A stretch of 64,000 bases of DNA, from assembly GCA_028023455.1 (NCBI GenBank), contig JAQFVV010006274.1, forward strand, positions 186,001 to 250,000, given 5' to 3'. Numbering within the stretch: position 1 is the first letter of the stretch; the number at the start of each line of letters is the position of its first letter. Below, piece by piece: positions 24,529-38,061 of the stretch. This stretch comes from Epiperipatus broadwayi. Lineage: Eukaryota > Onychophora > Udeonychophora > Euonychophora > Peripatidae. The translations under genes and the position numbers were made by a program. The notes beneath the pieces were generated by a model. The model was not told the DNA's origin, did no database searches, and worked only from the letters and a program-made list of their open reading frames with translations.

Positions 24529-24748
24529 ATTAATGTAAAAAGTATTAAAACTTTGTTGAAATATAAAATTTAGAAAGATTTATTGTACCAAGTATAATTT
24601 CAATGTTTTCGCATCATATTTATGGTTAGACTGATGAGAATATTAGATTAACTAGGAATATTATGTGAAAACATTAAAAGTATACTTGATACAATAAATC
24701 TTGCTATATTTTATATTTAAACTCTGTTTTAGTATTTTTTACATTAAT
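24529..24748. repeat. Foldback element with 85-bp inverted arms
   Basis: The arms 24529-24613 and 24664-24748 are imperfect inverted complements, around a loop of about 50 bp. No clear TSD borders them. It has the size and shape of a palindromic MITE; it does not carry a hammerhead core. Confidence 0.7.
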
Positions 24749-25583
24749 AAAAGATATTAAAAAATATAAAAAAATAATTAATTATCATTTAAATATTTAC
24801 TAAAATGAATAATTTCTTGCAAAGAATATGCATTCACAAAATGAATGTGTATAATGTATGTCAATAAATACAAAAACAATGATATATAACACTTTGGGAA
24901 GGACATAGAGCTTGCTCTAGATGATGAGACATGATTGGATCAAATATATCTTAGAACCATTAGTATGAATTTGTTTTAATCATAATTTTTTAAAAATATA
25001 AAATTATATTACTTACAATTAGAAAGAAATGAAATGGTTCAAAATAAAGATTATTATGCACATAAAACATTTATAAATATAATTAAATTACTGTATATCG
25101 ATTTTTAAAGTCTATATCTAAGGTTAAAATATAATAAATTGTAGCCCAATTAAATATGATTAATAATTTTTAAATACTTATTAAAAATTGATTGTTGTGT
25201 CCAAATGATTTTTAAAAAAATATTCATTTGAAAAGCAATTTTATATTAAATTACATGTAAAACACAAGATTTTAAGAGTATAATTGGGCTAAGGATAATC
25301 TCTAGTTTAATAAATGATTAATAATAATCATTAAATATATTTACATAAGATAAATGATATCAAAGTTGTGAATGCAGAATGTTTGATACTTTTAATCAAA
25401 CTATAGTAATTTTCTATCTACATAATATTAAGCAAATGATGAAAATATATGTAAAAAAATTATGATCCAGAACAATTGATGATTGCTTGTTCAGCACAAA
25501 ATGCCAATTTTGGAGATCACTTACCTTTTCATATATTTTTTGGTAATAAGTTTCAGGAATGATATATCTAATATATATATATA

Positions 25584-27692
25584 TTGTAAAAAAACCTCCC
25601 TTCTTCCATCTTTTAAGACCTTATATACTTACTTATATTTATCTGTATACGCATGCACCTATATATATCATTTTGCGAGGCGAACATATTATTCTGTTTT
25701 ATTCATCGAATTAATGTAGCAATTTTCCAATGCGTATTTATGGACATCACTAGGATTCCAAGTGCCAATCTTATGTTAAATAAGAACTACATGAAGGAAG
25801 AGGCTAGTAATAAACAGCCACAGTCTTTAATAAAATGTGAGAGGTTTAACCCTCAGCTAGCTCAGGCTCAGGGTGGGTGGCATTATGGCCGGGGGTAGAT
25901 GCAAATGGGAACAAGCATTCTCTTCTTTTTTTAATAATACATTAAAAAAAAGTGCTGTGTCTTATGACTAGCAAGTAAATAAATGGACAAAGGCAGAATT
26001 GAGATGGTAAGATTATAGTTTAATATGGATAATTTTAACTATATACATAGCCTATTATAAGGCGAAATAAAATAATAAAAGGTCGTGGTGACCTGCATAT
26101 AAATACCCCAGTCCTGCTTTTGAACTTACAGAGGCAGGAGTCTCTGACTATAATTAAAACTCAGAACATACTCAGAACAATTAGATCAGGTTATGGGGGT
26201 TTATATACCCCTCAAGACTTCTGGAGTCTTTTACATTCCTAACCATATATGGTGTTTTCACTTACGTTTTCACATACACATGGTATTTTTACGTTTCTCA
26301 CCACATATGGTATTTTACATAGTTTTCTGACCCTATAAGGTCAGCTGGACTTTCTATTATTATACAACTTTCTATGATTTAATAACATTGCAATTTTACA
26401 CAATCGTTATTCTTAATTACTATACAGTTATTTTACATATTTATTATACATTACAGTTATGGTTTCATTATCACCAATATTTATTAAGAGTTACGCTAAA
26501 CATCAAGTATCGGTATACAAACATAAAAAGAATAATTTAATTTTAACCTGTTAACATATAAAATTACAGCTCTGACATTTTGATTCGTAATATATACACA
26601 TACGCACACCCTTTCAAATACATTTATTATCCACAAATGGTTTAAAAGTTGCAGATAGACTGAAAGTGATTTCCCTTCCATTATTCTTTTATTTAATACT
26701 TCTAGGCTCAGTTGAAGACAATTCTTCAAGTTCAAGTGTTGCCTCAATCACTAATAGCTATAATGAGGTTTACGCAATTTAAACAAAACAATCTCTTTAT
26801 AAAATTTCTTATAGAGTTCTTCTACGTAAATCTTTAGAATCGACAACTGATTTCTTTTCGTCATTATTTTATTCCATTTTTTTTAAACAATAACTCAATA
26901 TGCAAAGTTTATACTACCTGTACCTTCCCAGAGAGTTTGTGGAGTAATATTTTATAGTTCAGATCAGCACAGGCAAACATACGATCCGTCTTGAGGTTTT
27001 CTTTCTTTATTCTATGTAAGGGTCTTCATTTTAAAAATCTTCGCTTTACAGTTCCGATCTTGGTGGTTGCCTCATATCCAGAGAGGCTTTCACTGTTGAA
27101 TGTAGCAGCATACCAAGTGTTGAAGATGGGGTTTGAGTCAGATATGTTAGGCTTTTACCCTGACATTTCTTTCGCTATTAAAAATTAACAAATTATAAAA
27201 TTTACTTTGCTGCACTGACAATCCTGCTATGTTGATCGTCAATTTCTGCAGAGACAAGAGAAAGGGCATTCTGGGTTCCTTTCTTTTATAGCCACCACCA
27301 TTTGTTCTAGAAGCTTCACTCATTTTCCATTTCCTGTCTGATTGCTGCCCAATTGGATTTTGATCAAGGTGTAAAGACTTTTAGCACTTTCGGCCTTTCT
27401 TGTTTTAAAATTCATTTCTTCTAAAAATTTCTAGGCTTTTAGAACATAATTAAAAGAAAACCTCACTTCCTCCTCTACAACAATTAAACCCATTCATACG
27501 TACATCTATAACATGCATATACATACTATTTTGAAATGACAGAGCACCCCCCCTTTCTGAACTATATATATGTATTTTGAATAACTACCACTGCATAATA
27601 TAATAATTAATCAATATACCTTTACTATCTATATATAATGACCACCACCTATCATGCTAGTTGTGACCGGGTTTGAACCTGTTCTGTCACAA
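25584..27692 (+). mobile_element. Candidate TTG...CAA element E (3' end convincing, 5' end uncertain)
   Basis: The right end has GGGTTTGAACC and a hairpin TGTGAC (27662-27667) pairing with GTCACA (27686-27691), then A and a TA run, as in the A-D group. CCACCTATCATG just upstream resembles CCACCTATTATG near the 3' end of A2. The nearest candidate start is TTGTAAAAAAACC at 25584 after a TA run, but it does not match the 5' consensus. No protein is recognised inside. A TATA-like TATAAAAG on the minus strand lies at 27283-27290. Confidence 0.35.
27283..27290 (-). promoter_or_regulatory. TATA-like box in element E
   Basis: TATAAAAG on the minus strand in a local GC-richer context, about 400 bp from the 3' end of E. 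B, C and D have comparable boxes in the same orientation. Confidence 0.35.
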
Positions 27693-28077
27693 TATATATA
27701 TATGTATACTGTAACTCTCCCCCAACACCAATCCTACATTTCCTATCAATAAACACCTGGTGCACCAATTCTATTGATAATAGAATAAACTACTAATCTG
27801 ACTCTACTTTGAATCACTATCGAGACTCTTAGAATAATGTCCAACTATAGCTTAGCTCGGGGGGGGGGGGCATAGAGTTCTATATGTAAAATGCAAATAA
27901 AATACAGGAGGAAATATTATGAATCAATAAGAGTAAAATATCTCCTTGGTTTTGCAATAAATAGGTAGTTGAAATTGGTAAAGTTCCACCCATTCAAATT
28001 AATAAGTTATAGTTCAAGTTTAGCTCCTCCCATCATCTAAATGCATTTCTGACTAACCACGGTAGTACTTTAATAGG

Positions 28078-28340
28078 TCAAAATAAAGATATGGCACTAA
28101 TCAACTTTTAGTGTATGATAAGTTTAAATTAAATGAGACAAATCTATAACACTAGTCAACTTTACTGTATGATAAGTTTAAATAAAATGAGACACTAATA
28201 AACTTTTACTTTATAATAAATTTAAATTAAATAAAACAAAGATATAGCACCGATAAACTTTGCTATATGACAAATTTAAATTAAATAAAACAAAGATATA
28301 CACTAATTAGCTTTTGCTGTATAATAAGTTTAAATCTAAT
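28078..28340. repeat. Diverged minisatellite, about five units of 54-62 bp
   Basis: Successive units share CACTAATNAACTTT, then GTATGATAAGTTTAAAT and an AAATGAGACAAA-type end, with increasing divergence. No coding content is seen. Confidence 0.75.
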
Positions 28341-30732
28341 GACTAAATTAATATCTACTTTGAAACAATAAGGAAGGTCTACTTATTTGAAAATTCATAC
28401 TACAGAATAGCTACCAATTACCATCATAAAAGATAACCACATAAAATTGAGTATTGTTCTAATGAGATAGCAGTTAGACAATGAAAGAAATAGGCTACCT
28501 TTTTATTTCAAGTCATTATCCAAAGACTAACTAAGTACATAAACTTTCCCAGAAGTTCATCTAATAATTAAGCATTTCATATAATGTTTGGATCAATATA
28601 TATATATATATTGTGCCAGTCAAAACATGCTTATCCATCTAACACGAGCTGGAACTCACAAAATGTACTTCAAACCCAGTCAAGCCCAAGATTTAGGTCG
28701 GGGACCAGCCTGGATTCGAACCCACTCTCCAAGCACCAGATCTAACACCCAATGGATAACATAACAATGGTAGCACACCAGATTTAATTCTTCATCCGGC
28801 CCACTAGAAAATCGGAGAAAACAATAAGACTCATGGACTTAAACATATATATAAACAACGTAAATACTAGACATTCCACAGATAAAATCTAACATATTTA
28901 AATAATAGGGGCTTTACTAATGAATACTTATGGGCAATTAGTGAATTGGATTGATTTAATAATGAGACAGAAACTGATATATGATGAATTAAAATATATT
29001 TATTGACAATTGTTGTTGGCAAAATAGTTTTGTGGCTATGATTCAATGGAGCCAAATATCCTGCTATACAACTAATCACTACATTAACTTATTTGTTATG
29101 TCCTTTTATAATCAGTTCGAGTGGCTCTTTTACGTAAAATCAAACCAAGTCTGGAGTGAAACTTAATACATCATAATTATAATAAATTTATTTTAACTAT
29201 GGGCTTTAAAAGCGTCCCAGATAGCTTAGATCGAACGGGTTTTCAAGAATGCTTCGGATCAACGCCGAAGACTGCATATTAGGGAGGGAGAGTTGGCTAT
29301 AACGATTTTACTAATATGCTAGGCACAAGTAAAGTATAATAATAAAGTGGCTCTGCGGATGGAAGAATAGTTTTAGGGTTTTTGTGACAAACAACGGTTT
29401 ACCCAAGAACCGGTCGTCATGCTGCTAATGGGGAACCTTTATTTGGTTCAGAGGTGAGGGACTTACGTGCTAATCTGGCCTGTAGCTCAGACTTCGCTAC
29501 TGCACTACCCATAAGAGAAGATGGGCTGGACTTACCGTGGCTCCATCTTATATATATCAAAAAGAACAGCACAACGAGAAAATATTAATAAATCCCACAT
29601 CCGCCAAGCCGAAGGATATTATAAATTAAAGATCATATATTAAATGAACACTAGATCATCAGCTTGATCAAAAGAGCCAACTCTTCTGTAGCATGAGAAA
29701 TACGATATGCTACTGACAGGAATATATAGATACAAACTTTACTTTATCCCGTTCAATCTCTTTAGTTATCTATAACTACTAAACTTTTAAAAGGGGGAAA
29801 AGTATATTTAATAAGGGACTTACGAATACTTTACTAAAAAAATATACTTATGCTTGCACTCCAGGCTAGTTTAATCTTTAGTAATATAATAATTAAAGGT
29901 TGAAAAGCCACATTTTATATTTATATTAATTAATTTACTAAATGACAAAAATATGAATTTGGGTTTCGAAACAGCGCATGAAATGACGCTATATAAATAA
30001 TAATACGGAGATTTTAAATTCATATCTTTAAAAACATTTTAATAATTAAATGCACGCCGTTTCGAAACATAGGCATAACTAATAATAAATAAAATAAGCA
30101 AAAGAAAAGCAAAATATAATTGCAGTGATTAAATTATATAGCAAAACATTAATTAACAGAAATTTAGCAAAAGTATTTCATTTATAGAATTAAAATATTT
30201 TAGGAAGCAATTTAGACAGTTTACACTATTGTATTAGCAAAAAGTATTTCATTTAAATATTATTTCGAAAACAATTTAGATAGAAATTTCAATAATATGG
30301 TTAGCTAACCTGTTTTTGAAGAAATAATGAATGTTTTTGAAATGCACACAGAGCTCTGCGATTTTAAATAATACTAAAATAGTTCTGTAGCTAAGGAGAG
30401 ATTCGAGCTGGAACCGAAGGTGACTTCTTTGGCGGCTTATGGCATCTTCAATTTAGTTGGGAGACGATTTTTAAAATAGTGTTTCTTTAGCTGGATTGAA
30501 ATCGGAACGAGGGCAAATTATTTTTACGGCTTATGGCATCTTCAAATTTAGTTGGTGTAAGCTTGGTTGTTCCTTTGGCATTTGATGGATTGAACTAGGC
30601 GTTCCATCACGGGAAAGCAGCAAAATTTTGCCTGACTTTAGCCAGACATGTTAAGGTTGAACAATAATAAAACTTCTCCTGTTGACTCTCTTCAAAAGTA
30701 AGATGGATTCTCCCTTCCCGCTTAAAATAAGG

Positions 30733-30742
30733 CCTATTTATA
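30733..30742 (-). promoter_or_regulatory. TATA-like box in element B
   Basis: TATAAATAGG on the minus strand, close to the metazoan TATA consensus. It is followed by GC-richer sequence with TTTGAAGAG about 35 bp downstream, a motif also found after the CATAAATAG of A1. Confidence 0.4.
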
Positions 30743-31586
30743 TCCTTCTACTAAACTTTAACACCTTTCTGGAATTTCGTAAGCCTCGGGACCAATTGAC
30801 TTTTAATTAAAGCAAAATAATATAATTCAATTTCTACAACAACTGATAAAATCTCCGAGGTGTTATATTTAATTTCCTTAAAAAAATGTATCAAAATATA
30901 TAAACTATATAATTTGATTCATTTTCATTAATTAAATTCCTTTTCAGGTGTTATTACTTAGCAGAAGGAACGGTATTCTGATTTAATGAAAAAGTCTTTT
31001 GTTGCAAACAAAAATCAATCAGAAAACAGATTTTACTTTTTTACCCGGGTGTGTCACTAATTGATATCTTGTTTACAAAAATTCTCATTTTTAATTGCGA
31101 ACAGATAATTCTTATTTTATAAAACTAAATAACTTTTAACATATTTGTTTATTAAAAAAAAAGCAAATTTAAAGAAAATACTTGTTTCAACTATATATGT
31201 AAAACAATAAATCAGAAAACCGTTAAATAAATTAAAGAAAACATTTACATTACTTTTATTTAAACTTAAATATATATGAATCATTTTGCCGTTATTCCAA
31301 GGTTTAAATTATCCATCCACATACGAATATTATAGCGAATATAATTAAAAATTGACTGAAAATTTATAAAACATTTTATAATAATTTATGAGCATTTCTC
31401 CGCTATAATTTTATCAAACCTGTCTAATTATAGCGTGTTTTCGTAAGTAAATGGATGATGCAATTTAAGCGGCCATTATAGCAAAGTTTTCCCGCTCGAC
31501 TTATATATAACATTTTTACATATGACATTTTTACATTTAAGATAGGTTCGAAACTAGTTCAGACGAGTAGGTCATTAGGTTGATGG

Positions 31587-31619
31587 TGAAACGGAAAGGG
31601 ATTGGAGATTTCCGTTTCA
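31587..31619 (+). other. 3'-terminal hairpin of B
   Basis: TGAAACGGAAA (31587-31597) pairs perfectly with TTTCCGTTTCA (31609-31619) around an 11-base loop. The element ends one base later. Confidence 0.75.
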
Positions 31620-31620
31620 A

Positions 31621-34613
31621 TATATATATATATCATCAGATCTGAACATGTTCATTATTAAATTCATAAAATAGTGCAATTATATCATATTGGATATGTA
31701 GGTGTGGAAACTAAGAATATGAACGCATGTAAAAGAGCAACTCTTAACAAAGTTTAAAATAAATGAAACATTTATTACATTACATAACCAAAATAATTAC
31801 AATCAGTTTATATTAGGATCAAAGTTTCAGAGTTTATTGACTAAATTTATCAATTATAACTCCTAAAGTTACAAATATATTTTGCATGACTTGATATCTG
31901 ATATTTATATTTTTATTCTCTTTTCTTTTTTTTTATATTATAGACCAAAACTCATAACTTTATTTTATTACACACCTGTGACACAAACTGACAGAACAAA
32001 GTAACACCTTTACTTCTTTACTTCACATTATATACATGCTATCAGAAAATTCTAATATCCCTTGTCAACCAAACCAACAATGGGGTAATTAAACAATGCA
32101 ATATGTATCTAAACATATGAGTTAGAGAGATTACACTGTCCTTTATGAATCACTTGAACAATTCTATTAACTAGCTACACTTTCCTTTTCCCTTTTTTTG
32201 TTTACTCATCCAAAATGAGGATGAATCATTTTGAGAATTGGATGATTTAAAATTTAAAATAAATTAATATATGATTTGAAATATCTGCCAAGACTTACAA
32301 ATCCAATGATAAATTTCTTTCATCTCTCTAGAATCAATAGTATTTTGTGCATGCTTCTGTATTATGCTGCCAGTTATAATATAATTTTGCTTATGAAATT
32401 AAGAGATGAAATATAATACAAATAATGCCATAGACCAACTAACAACTTTAGCACTACTTCTGCTTTAGATGCTCCATAAAAGAAACTAATCTTACCATTT
32501 ATTTTAATTGACAAACTATATTATAGCTATGACTATATGATGGAAAAACATTCCAAAATGGACACATGAGGAACAAGAAGACCTTCTTAATTCTACTAAT
32601 CTAAATGACAAAATATAGTGACTCCCTAACCTTACTCAGAGGTTCAATATTGTTGTGGACTTACTCTCATTAACAAAAACAAGGGAAATACACTACTTCA
32701 CTTCATATGATATAATCATCATAATACACAAATGTTCTAATCTAACAAATAGAATCCACTCATGATAAGTATTTAAATAAACTAAGGGAGAGTTCTCTCA
32801 ATCCCTGACAATGTAATATATATCCTTAACGATTTCTTTCTCCATAGCTACTTAACACATTTCATTCTAAACATAAAAATAAAATAAATTTGTCTGTAGA
32901 TAAATTCCTAATTCTTTCGTATCTTTTGGCATATTACATCATCCAAACCCCATCAGAAAAATACGAGTCAAGCAACTATAAATTTAACAATTATATAAAT
33001 CAATTGCACAAAACAGACATACATATGCATAACATGCACAAAACAATTTCAAATCATATTCAATATGTAGATATTATACCAATATTAACAAATAAATCAA
33101 AATTAAATCTTTAATTCATGATGAATTATAAATGCTTCACATTTTTAAGTATAGCAATTGTTATTAAACAGACTTCATCATCTCTAACAATGCAAAAATA
33201 AAACAATATTTTTTTTTGCATTTACCCCTCTTTAAATTAGCTGCTAGCTTCATAATAGCAAATAAATACTTCTACTGCTAACATAAGCATACAGAATACA
33301 TGTACATAAAAAAAAAATTATATCAAAATGACAATCAATTACCAAGTATGATGCTTTTCATATTATAAGCATCCGAGACGATCTTGGAGCAAAAGAAAAT
33401 AATAAAAAAAAACAACGTAAAGACAAATAAATTGATCTACCTATCTACCATACACTAACAACAAAAGAAATAATTAAATCTTCTTTAGCTGGAAAATAAA
33501 AATTCATTTGTACAGTCTGTAAATAATGCCTCTTAGTTAGACATATACAAAGATAATGATAATAATTATAAACGAATAGATGTTAGTAGACATATAGACA
33601 AATTTCTGCAGGATGAACAATATGCATTTTGGATCCAATTGAAGATCAGTTTCCAAAGTTCTTAGCAAATAACTAATTAAAATTGCTGACAATATAGCAT
33701 GCTAAATATTCAACATATTTTCTTTCATAATGACAAATTACGTTTATTGCTGCAGATTTCTAGGAATATTTTATCATTTAATTAACTGGTGGTTTCACAG
33801 TTTCATAACTCAGCAATCATTCTTGCAAATTTCAAAAGGAACATTAGTTTTCCACCAATTAACATTAACTATAATTACATTTATCAAGGAATTTGTAATA
33901 TTTTATCAAAGGTCATCCATTAGATGAATAGTTAATTACTTCATAATATTCACTTAAGTCTACATAATTTTTTAAATGACAATATATTTTAGTGATATGT
34001 TAAGTGTCGACGAGGAGAACAAGAAGAAAATGTACACACATAATATGCATGCTCTTCCATTTGCATTAAGTTATAAGCACATTTAATAGAAGTTAGTTGT
34101 CCATTAGTTTTATATAAGTGACACATTCAATTCTTTAATCCTAGAAGTTATGAATGGTTAGATATGATATGTCCAATAATAATTTAAGGCATGTTACACT
34201 AAATTAGACACACACATCCTTCCATTTGAGTTTTACTTTTCTATAGCCAAAAGAAAATTTTAATCTAGAGTTTATGAAATGTTTTGTTAAAAAGTTCAGC
34301 ATAATTTCTCCCATAAAATAGAAAAATTCATACAGTTCCATTTTTTCATTAATACTAAAGATTAAGGTTAGATAAGTTAAACTTGAGTTATAAATGCACG
34401 TGTACATTTTAAATGATGATATTAAATCTAAAGTTAGTTAATTGAAAACATAGAGTGATATACCTTGTTGAAGTTGATTATGCTCTCATCCTTTTCTTTA
34501 TATTCCAAAAAAAATTATTTTAAATAGTTTCATATAAAAAAAAATAATACTTAAGCCAATAAACATCACATGATCACCATTTCTTATGCTTCATTATAAC
34601 TGTTATTAAAACA
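31621..34613. other. AT-rich sequence without recognised gene
   Basis: No family, RNA or bordered repeat is recognised; the short ORFs (such as 32890-33114 and 33730-33927) look random. Confidence 0.4.
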
Positions 34614-34806
34614 GGCAAAACTCACTATATGTATTGCCACATACAGCAAGCTAGAGTAACCAATGGATACCAGAAGGCTTGTGCATAAAATCCCCATCTA
34701 GTGCCTACTCATCCAATATCCCCAGACTAGTTTCTTGTCAGTGAGGAGCCTTGGATCTGAGAGCACTGCACCTAGATCTTAGGATCTAATGCAACTGGAG
34801 GTTACA
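34614..34806 (-). mobile_element. Solo arm of the hammerhead foldback element
   Basis: The minus strand matches the right half of the element at about 12655-12867, including both sides of ribozyme stem I. The core reads CTGACAAGAAAC: stem II is deleted, so this ribozyme should be dead. Cleavage triplet GTC and both stem I strands remain. Only one arm is present. Confidence 0.7.
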
Positions 34807-35345
34807 AGAATGTTTTAGCTGATTTGATACTTTAAAGAAAGAAAATATTTTATATTTTATTTTATTTTCTTTTTTCAACAAAAATAGAACTAGAAAGATT
34901 TTTAAAGTTGTTTTATATATATATAAATTTGTTGATATGATTTGAACTGACATTTTAAAATGATTTATTTAATTTTAAAATTTATATTGTATATATTTAT
35001 AGCACTGCAGTATAATATTCATTATTCACTTAGTGTATATTCCATTCACTTCAATTGGGTTTATTAACTGATAGTATTTATTGAATAGTGTTCCATTTTT
35101 AATTTTACTTTCAAATATTTGTATATCCACAATTAAATAAAAACTATTATTTAAATAAATTTAAACTAATACTAAAAGAATAAAAAATATGTCATAAAAA
35201 TTTAAAGCTGCTTTTAATAATGTTATCTAAGTGTTAGAAATCATAAAATTTGTAACAATAATTAGCCTTATATTAGGAAAACAACTGATTGCATCATTTA
35301 TCCAATGTGAATTAGCACTTTTATGTATGAATAACATAATATATA
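34807..35345. other. AT-rich sequence without recognised gene
   Basis: Nothing recognised between the solo foldback arm and element C. Confidence 0.4.
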
Positions 35346-37304
35346 TTGTAACGGTCAGAATCATCTATCTCGCTAACACACTGCAGAATTCAAACCCCAG
35401 ACATGAAACTGAACATTCTAGGAGGGGTTGCCTTCTAGATATACTAAGTTCGAATCTAAAGCCCAAATTTCACAGCGCCATCTACATGATAACACATCTG
35501 GTGCCACTACTAGTATAACCTTTGACCGGTGCCTGGTGGTCAGGGAGAAACAAAAGACTCTATACTAAAAGAAGTTTGGGTGGCTAATTAACGTCTATGG
35601 ATTTACAAAAGAAATGCAGAATATATATATATAGACCGAGACAGTGATAGGAATCAAATAAAATAAGAGATCAAATTTAGTTTTAAATAATTTCACACAA
35701 TTTATTTATATAAATATATATATAACGCCACTGTCTGCTTATATGAGACAGGGACGTGTATTAAATAATTGTTGGCATTATATTTCAATAAATGATAAAA
35801 GGTTATTAAGCAAAGTGATATATTCTATTCCTCGGGCTAATAGCATTACGATAATGTGCTTGACGAGATAGGAACATGTGCGAGGTGCTTTGAGCAATTA
35901 CACAAGTTTAAGAAAATATTTGGAAAATTAAGTGTTCTAAAATATTTATTGATTTCGAGAATAGCACGGACTAAAGCTTACTAAGCAACAAAGTGGGAAT
36001 GGGATCAAAGCATTTATTTGAGAATAATAATAATAGAGTTGCATTGGGAGGTCAGTATTGCTGATAATGAATTTATTAAAGTTGGAGGGTGTGACATGTT
36101 TAAGTCACGGATGCTTTGTAAAATAAATATAAAATAAAACAATATCGAATCTCCGGAATGATTACGGAGGGCGTCTCACCGCTAACCCGTAGGAAAGTAT
36201 TTTGATGAACAGCCGAAACTTAGCGACTGTGTGACGATTGCGTTTAATTCTCATGGGTGTCATTTGGGACACCCTCTGCCTGGAAACTTGCAATAAGCGA
36301 AAAGAACGGACTTTGCCGTGTAAAGAATCCTTGGAAAAATAAAACAAAGCGGTCTCAACAACCAATTCATTTACCAGCAATACAAGACTAGTGTATATAA
36401 AAACATACTAAATGGGTTTTACTCGGATTAAGAGAAATGCCCAATCAAATTCCCCGAAATTCATTTAAAAGGGTCCACACATTCTCGACGTCAATGATGA
36501 ATTTCATAATTAACGAAGAACACGGTAATTAAAACAGGAAAATGCATGCTTGCGGGTTTAAAAAGTAAGTATAGATTTATATACGCAATCATGCATTAAG
36601 GGACACATTTAACCATTGACTTCGCACATACTCTTATATTAGATTAAAATCAATAACATGTAGATTTTAAACTATGTGATTATATTATATTAAAGAAAAG
36701 AATTGCCCTCGAACGAGTGATTTGCAAGATAATAAAATTGGAAAATTATAAATTTAAAATATGCCTTAATAGCGGCGTCTTACTTTCAATAGAGGGAATA
36801 GTTCACTCGGTCAAAGACGATTCTGACACATTATCATAATAAAATAAAAGAAAGCTTTATAAATAGAAAATATTAACCCAAGGATAGAGCAAAATGTTGA
36901 GTATATTTAAACACTTTAAAGAAATACATAATGAAGTTATGTGAAATATAAGGAAAACAATTTTAAATAGCTATAGCATGTTAGTTAGGAATCACAAGAG
37001 CTCTTGGGTTAATTTAGGTTACCTTTGGAGACGCATTTGCAGGTAGATGTTCGGCAGGTTTTATAATTCAGCAGCAAAATCTGGAATGTTCATATTTTTG
37101 GTAGCGGCAGCAGCAATTCCGGGGTCCGTGTGATAACTTCCGATGGTATGGAGCAGCGGCTGGCTATTCCGAGGGGACATAGCCATCTCAACGCCTCTAC
37201 TCGGACATGTCAAGGTTAGCAAATTATTAGAATAGAACACAGAATGATTTCTCTTAGACACATTAGAATAAAAAACAACTAACTGGAGAACAAAAGAAAA
37301 ACCT

Positions 37305-37314
37305 CCTTTTTATA
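37305..37314 (-). promoter_or_regulatory. TATA-like box in element C
   Basis: TATAAAAAGG on the minus strand, about 750 bp from the 3' end. The AACCTTGACATGTC motif downstream is shared with B at a similar distance. Confidence 0.4.
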
Positions 37315-38024
37315 GTAGAATTTAACAATAGAACTGCCCTGGAGCATTACAAAAATATCGGACTTATCAGCTGTATTTAAATCATCAGAATGTCTAAAGG
37401 AATTCAACATAAATTAATTTCTTTTGTTACTTTCCCTGTCGACATTCGAATTACAAACAAGATTTAATTAAAATTACTTTTATTAATTAAAGAAAACCTT
37501 AAGTGGACAACTGCTGTTTTTAGATAAACTTATACAACATTTACTAATTAAACTATTGTCCCTCATTTATTTTAACAGAAATATTTGGAATAACTTTTAT
37601 TAAATTAAAGAAAATGATTTTACTTTTTAAATTGCAATATTTGAATCTATTTACTAAACGAATATTTACTAAATGAATTTTATTTTAAATCAAAATATAT
37701 TACGACGGTAATATATTTGTAAATAGATTCAAACAAAATAACTTTAACAATTTATAATTTTGATATGTTTTAAAATGGATATCATACTGTGTGCGCAATT
37801 ATGACTTATATAACTTACTTTTTAATAAATGTAAATTATGTGAACAAATACATAATTCATAATATTTTATTTTATTTGAAAATAAGTTATATATATATAA
37901 TACGAGCATCGTGCTCGTGGTTTAAAATTAGGCGGGATTTTTGGTATATAAGTGTATTGCAGACACACTATGATAGATTGGGGTTCAAACTAAGGTATGA
38001 GGGTAGGAAGTAGGTGAGAAAAGA

Positions 38025-38061
38025 TGAAACGAAGATCTGCAAAGCAGACCTTACTGTTTCA
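38025..38061 (+). other. 3'-terminal hairpin of C
   Basis: TGAAAC...GTTTCA outer stem and GATCTGC/GCAGACC inner stem, one base from the element end. Confidence 0.7.

Larger units (their letters stand above)
28611..31620 (+). mobile_element. Noncoding TTG...CAA element B (3.0 kb)
   Basis: It starts TTGTGCCAGTCAAAAC after a TA run and ends in an 11-bp perfect hairpin TGAAACGGAAA/TTTCCGTTTCA plus A, followed by another TA run. GGATTCGAACCC lies at 28712-28723, and its inverse GGTTCGAAAC at 31545-31554, 76 bp from the end. Base composition is visibly less AT-rich than the flanks. No protein is recognisable. The interior is not obviously similar to A, C or D, although motifs downstream of the minus-strand TATA box at 30733-30742 recur (AACCTTRACATGTC is shared with C). 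Confidence 0.65.

Noticed and set aside
36205-36240. TTGATGA...GAAAC, possible hammerhead core in element C
   Set aside because: The first core base is wrong and the spacer cannot form stem II; no paired stem I was seen.
37061-37261. 66-codon minus-strand ORF downstream of the TATA-like box in element C
   Set aside because: It matches no family, and B, D and A have no counterpart at the same place. Chance in a GC-richer block is enough.
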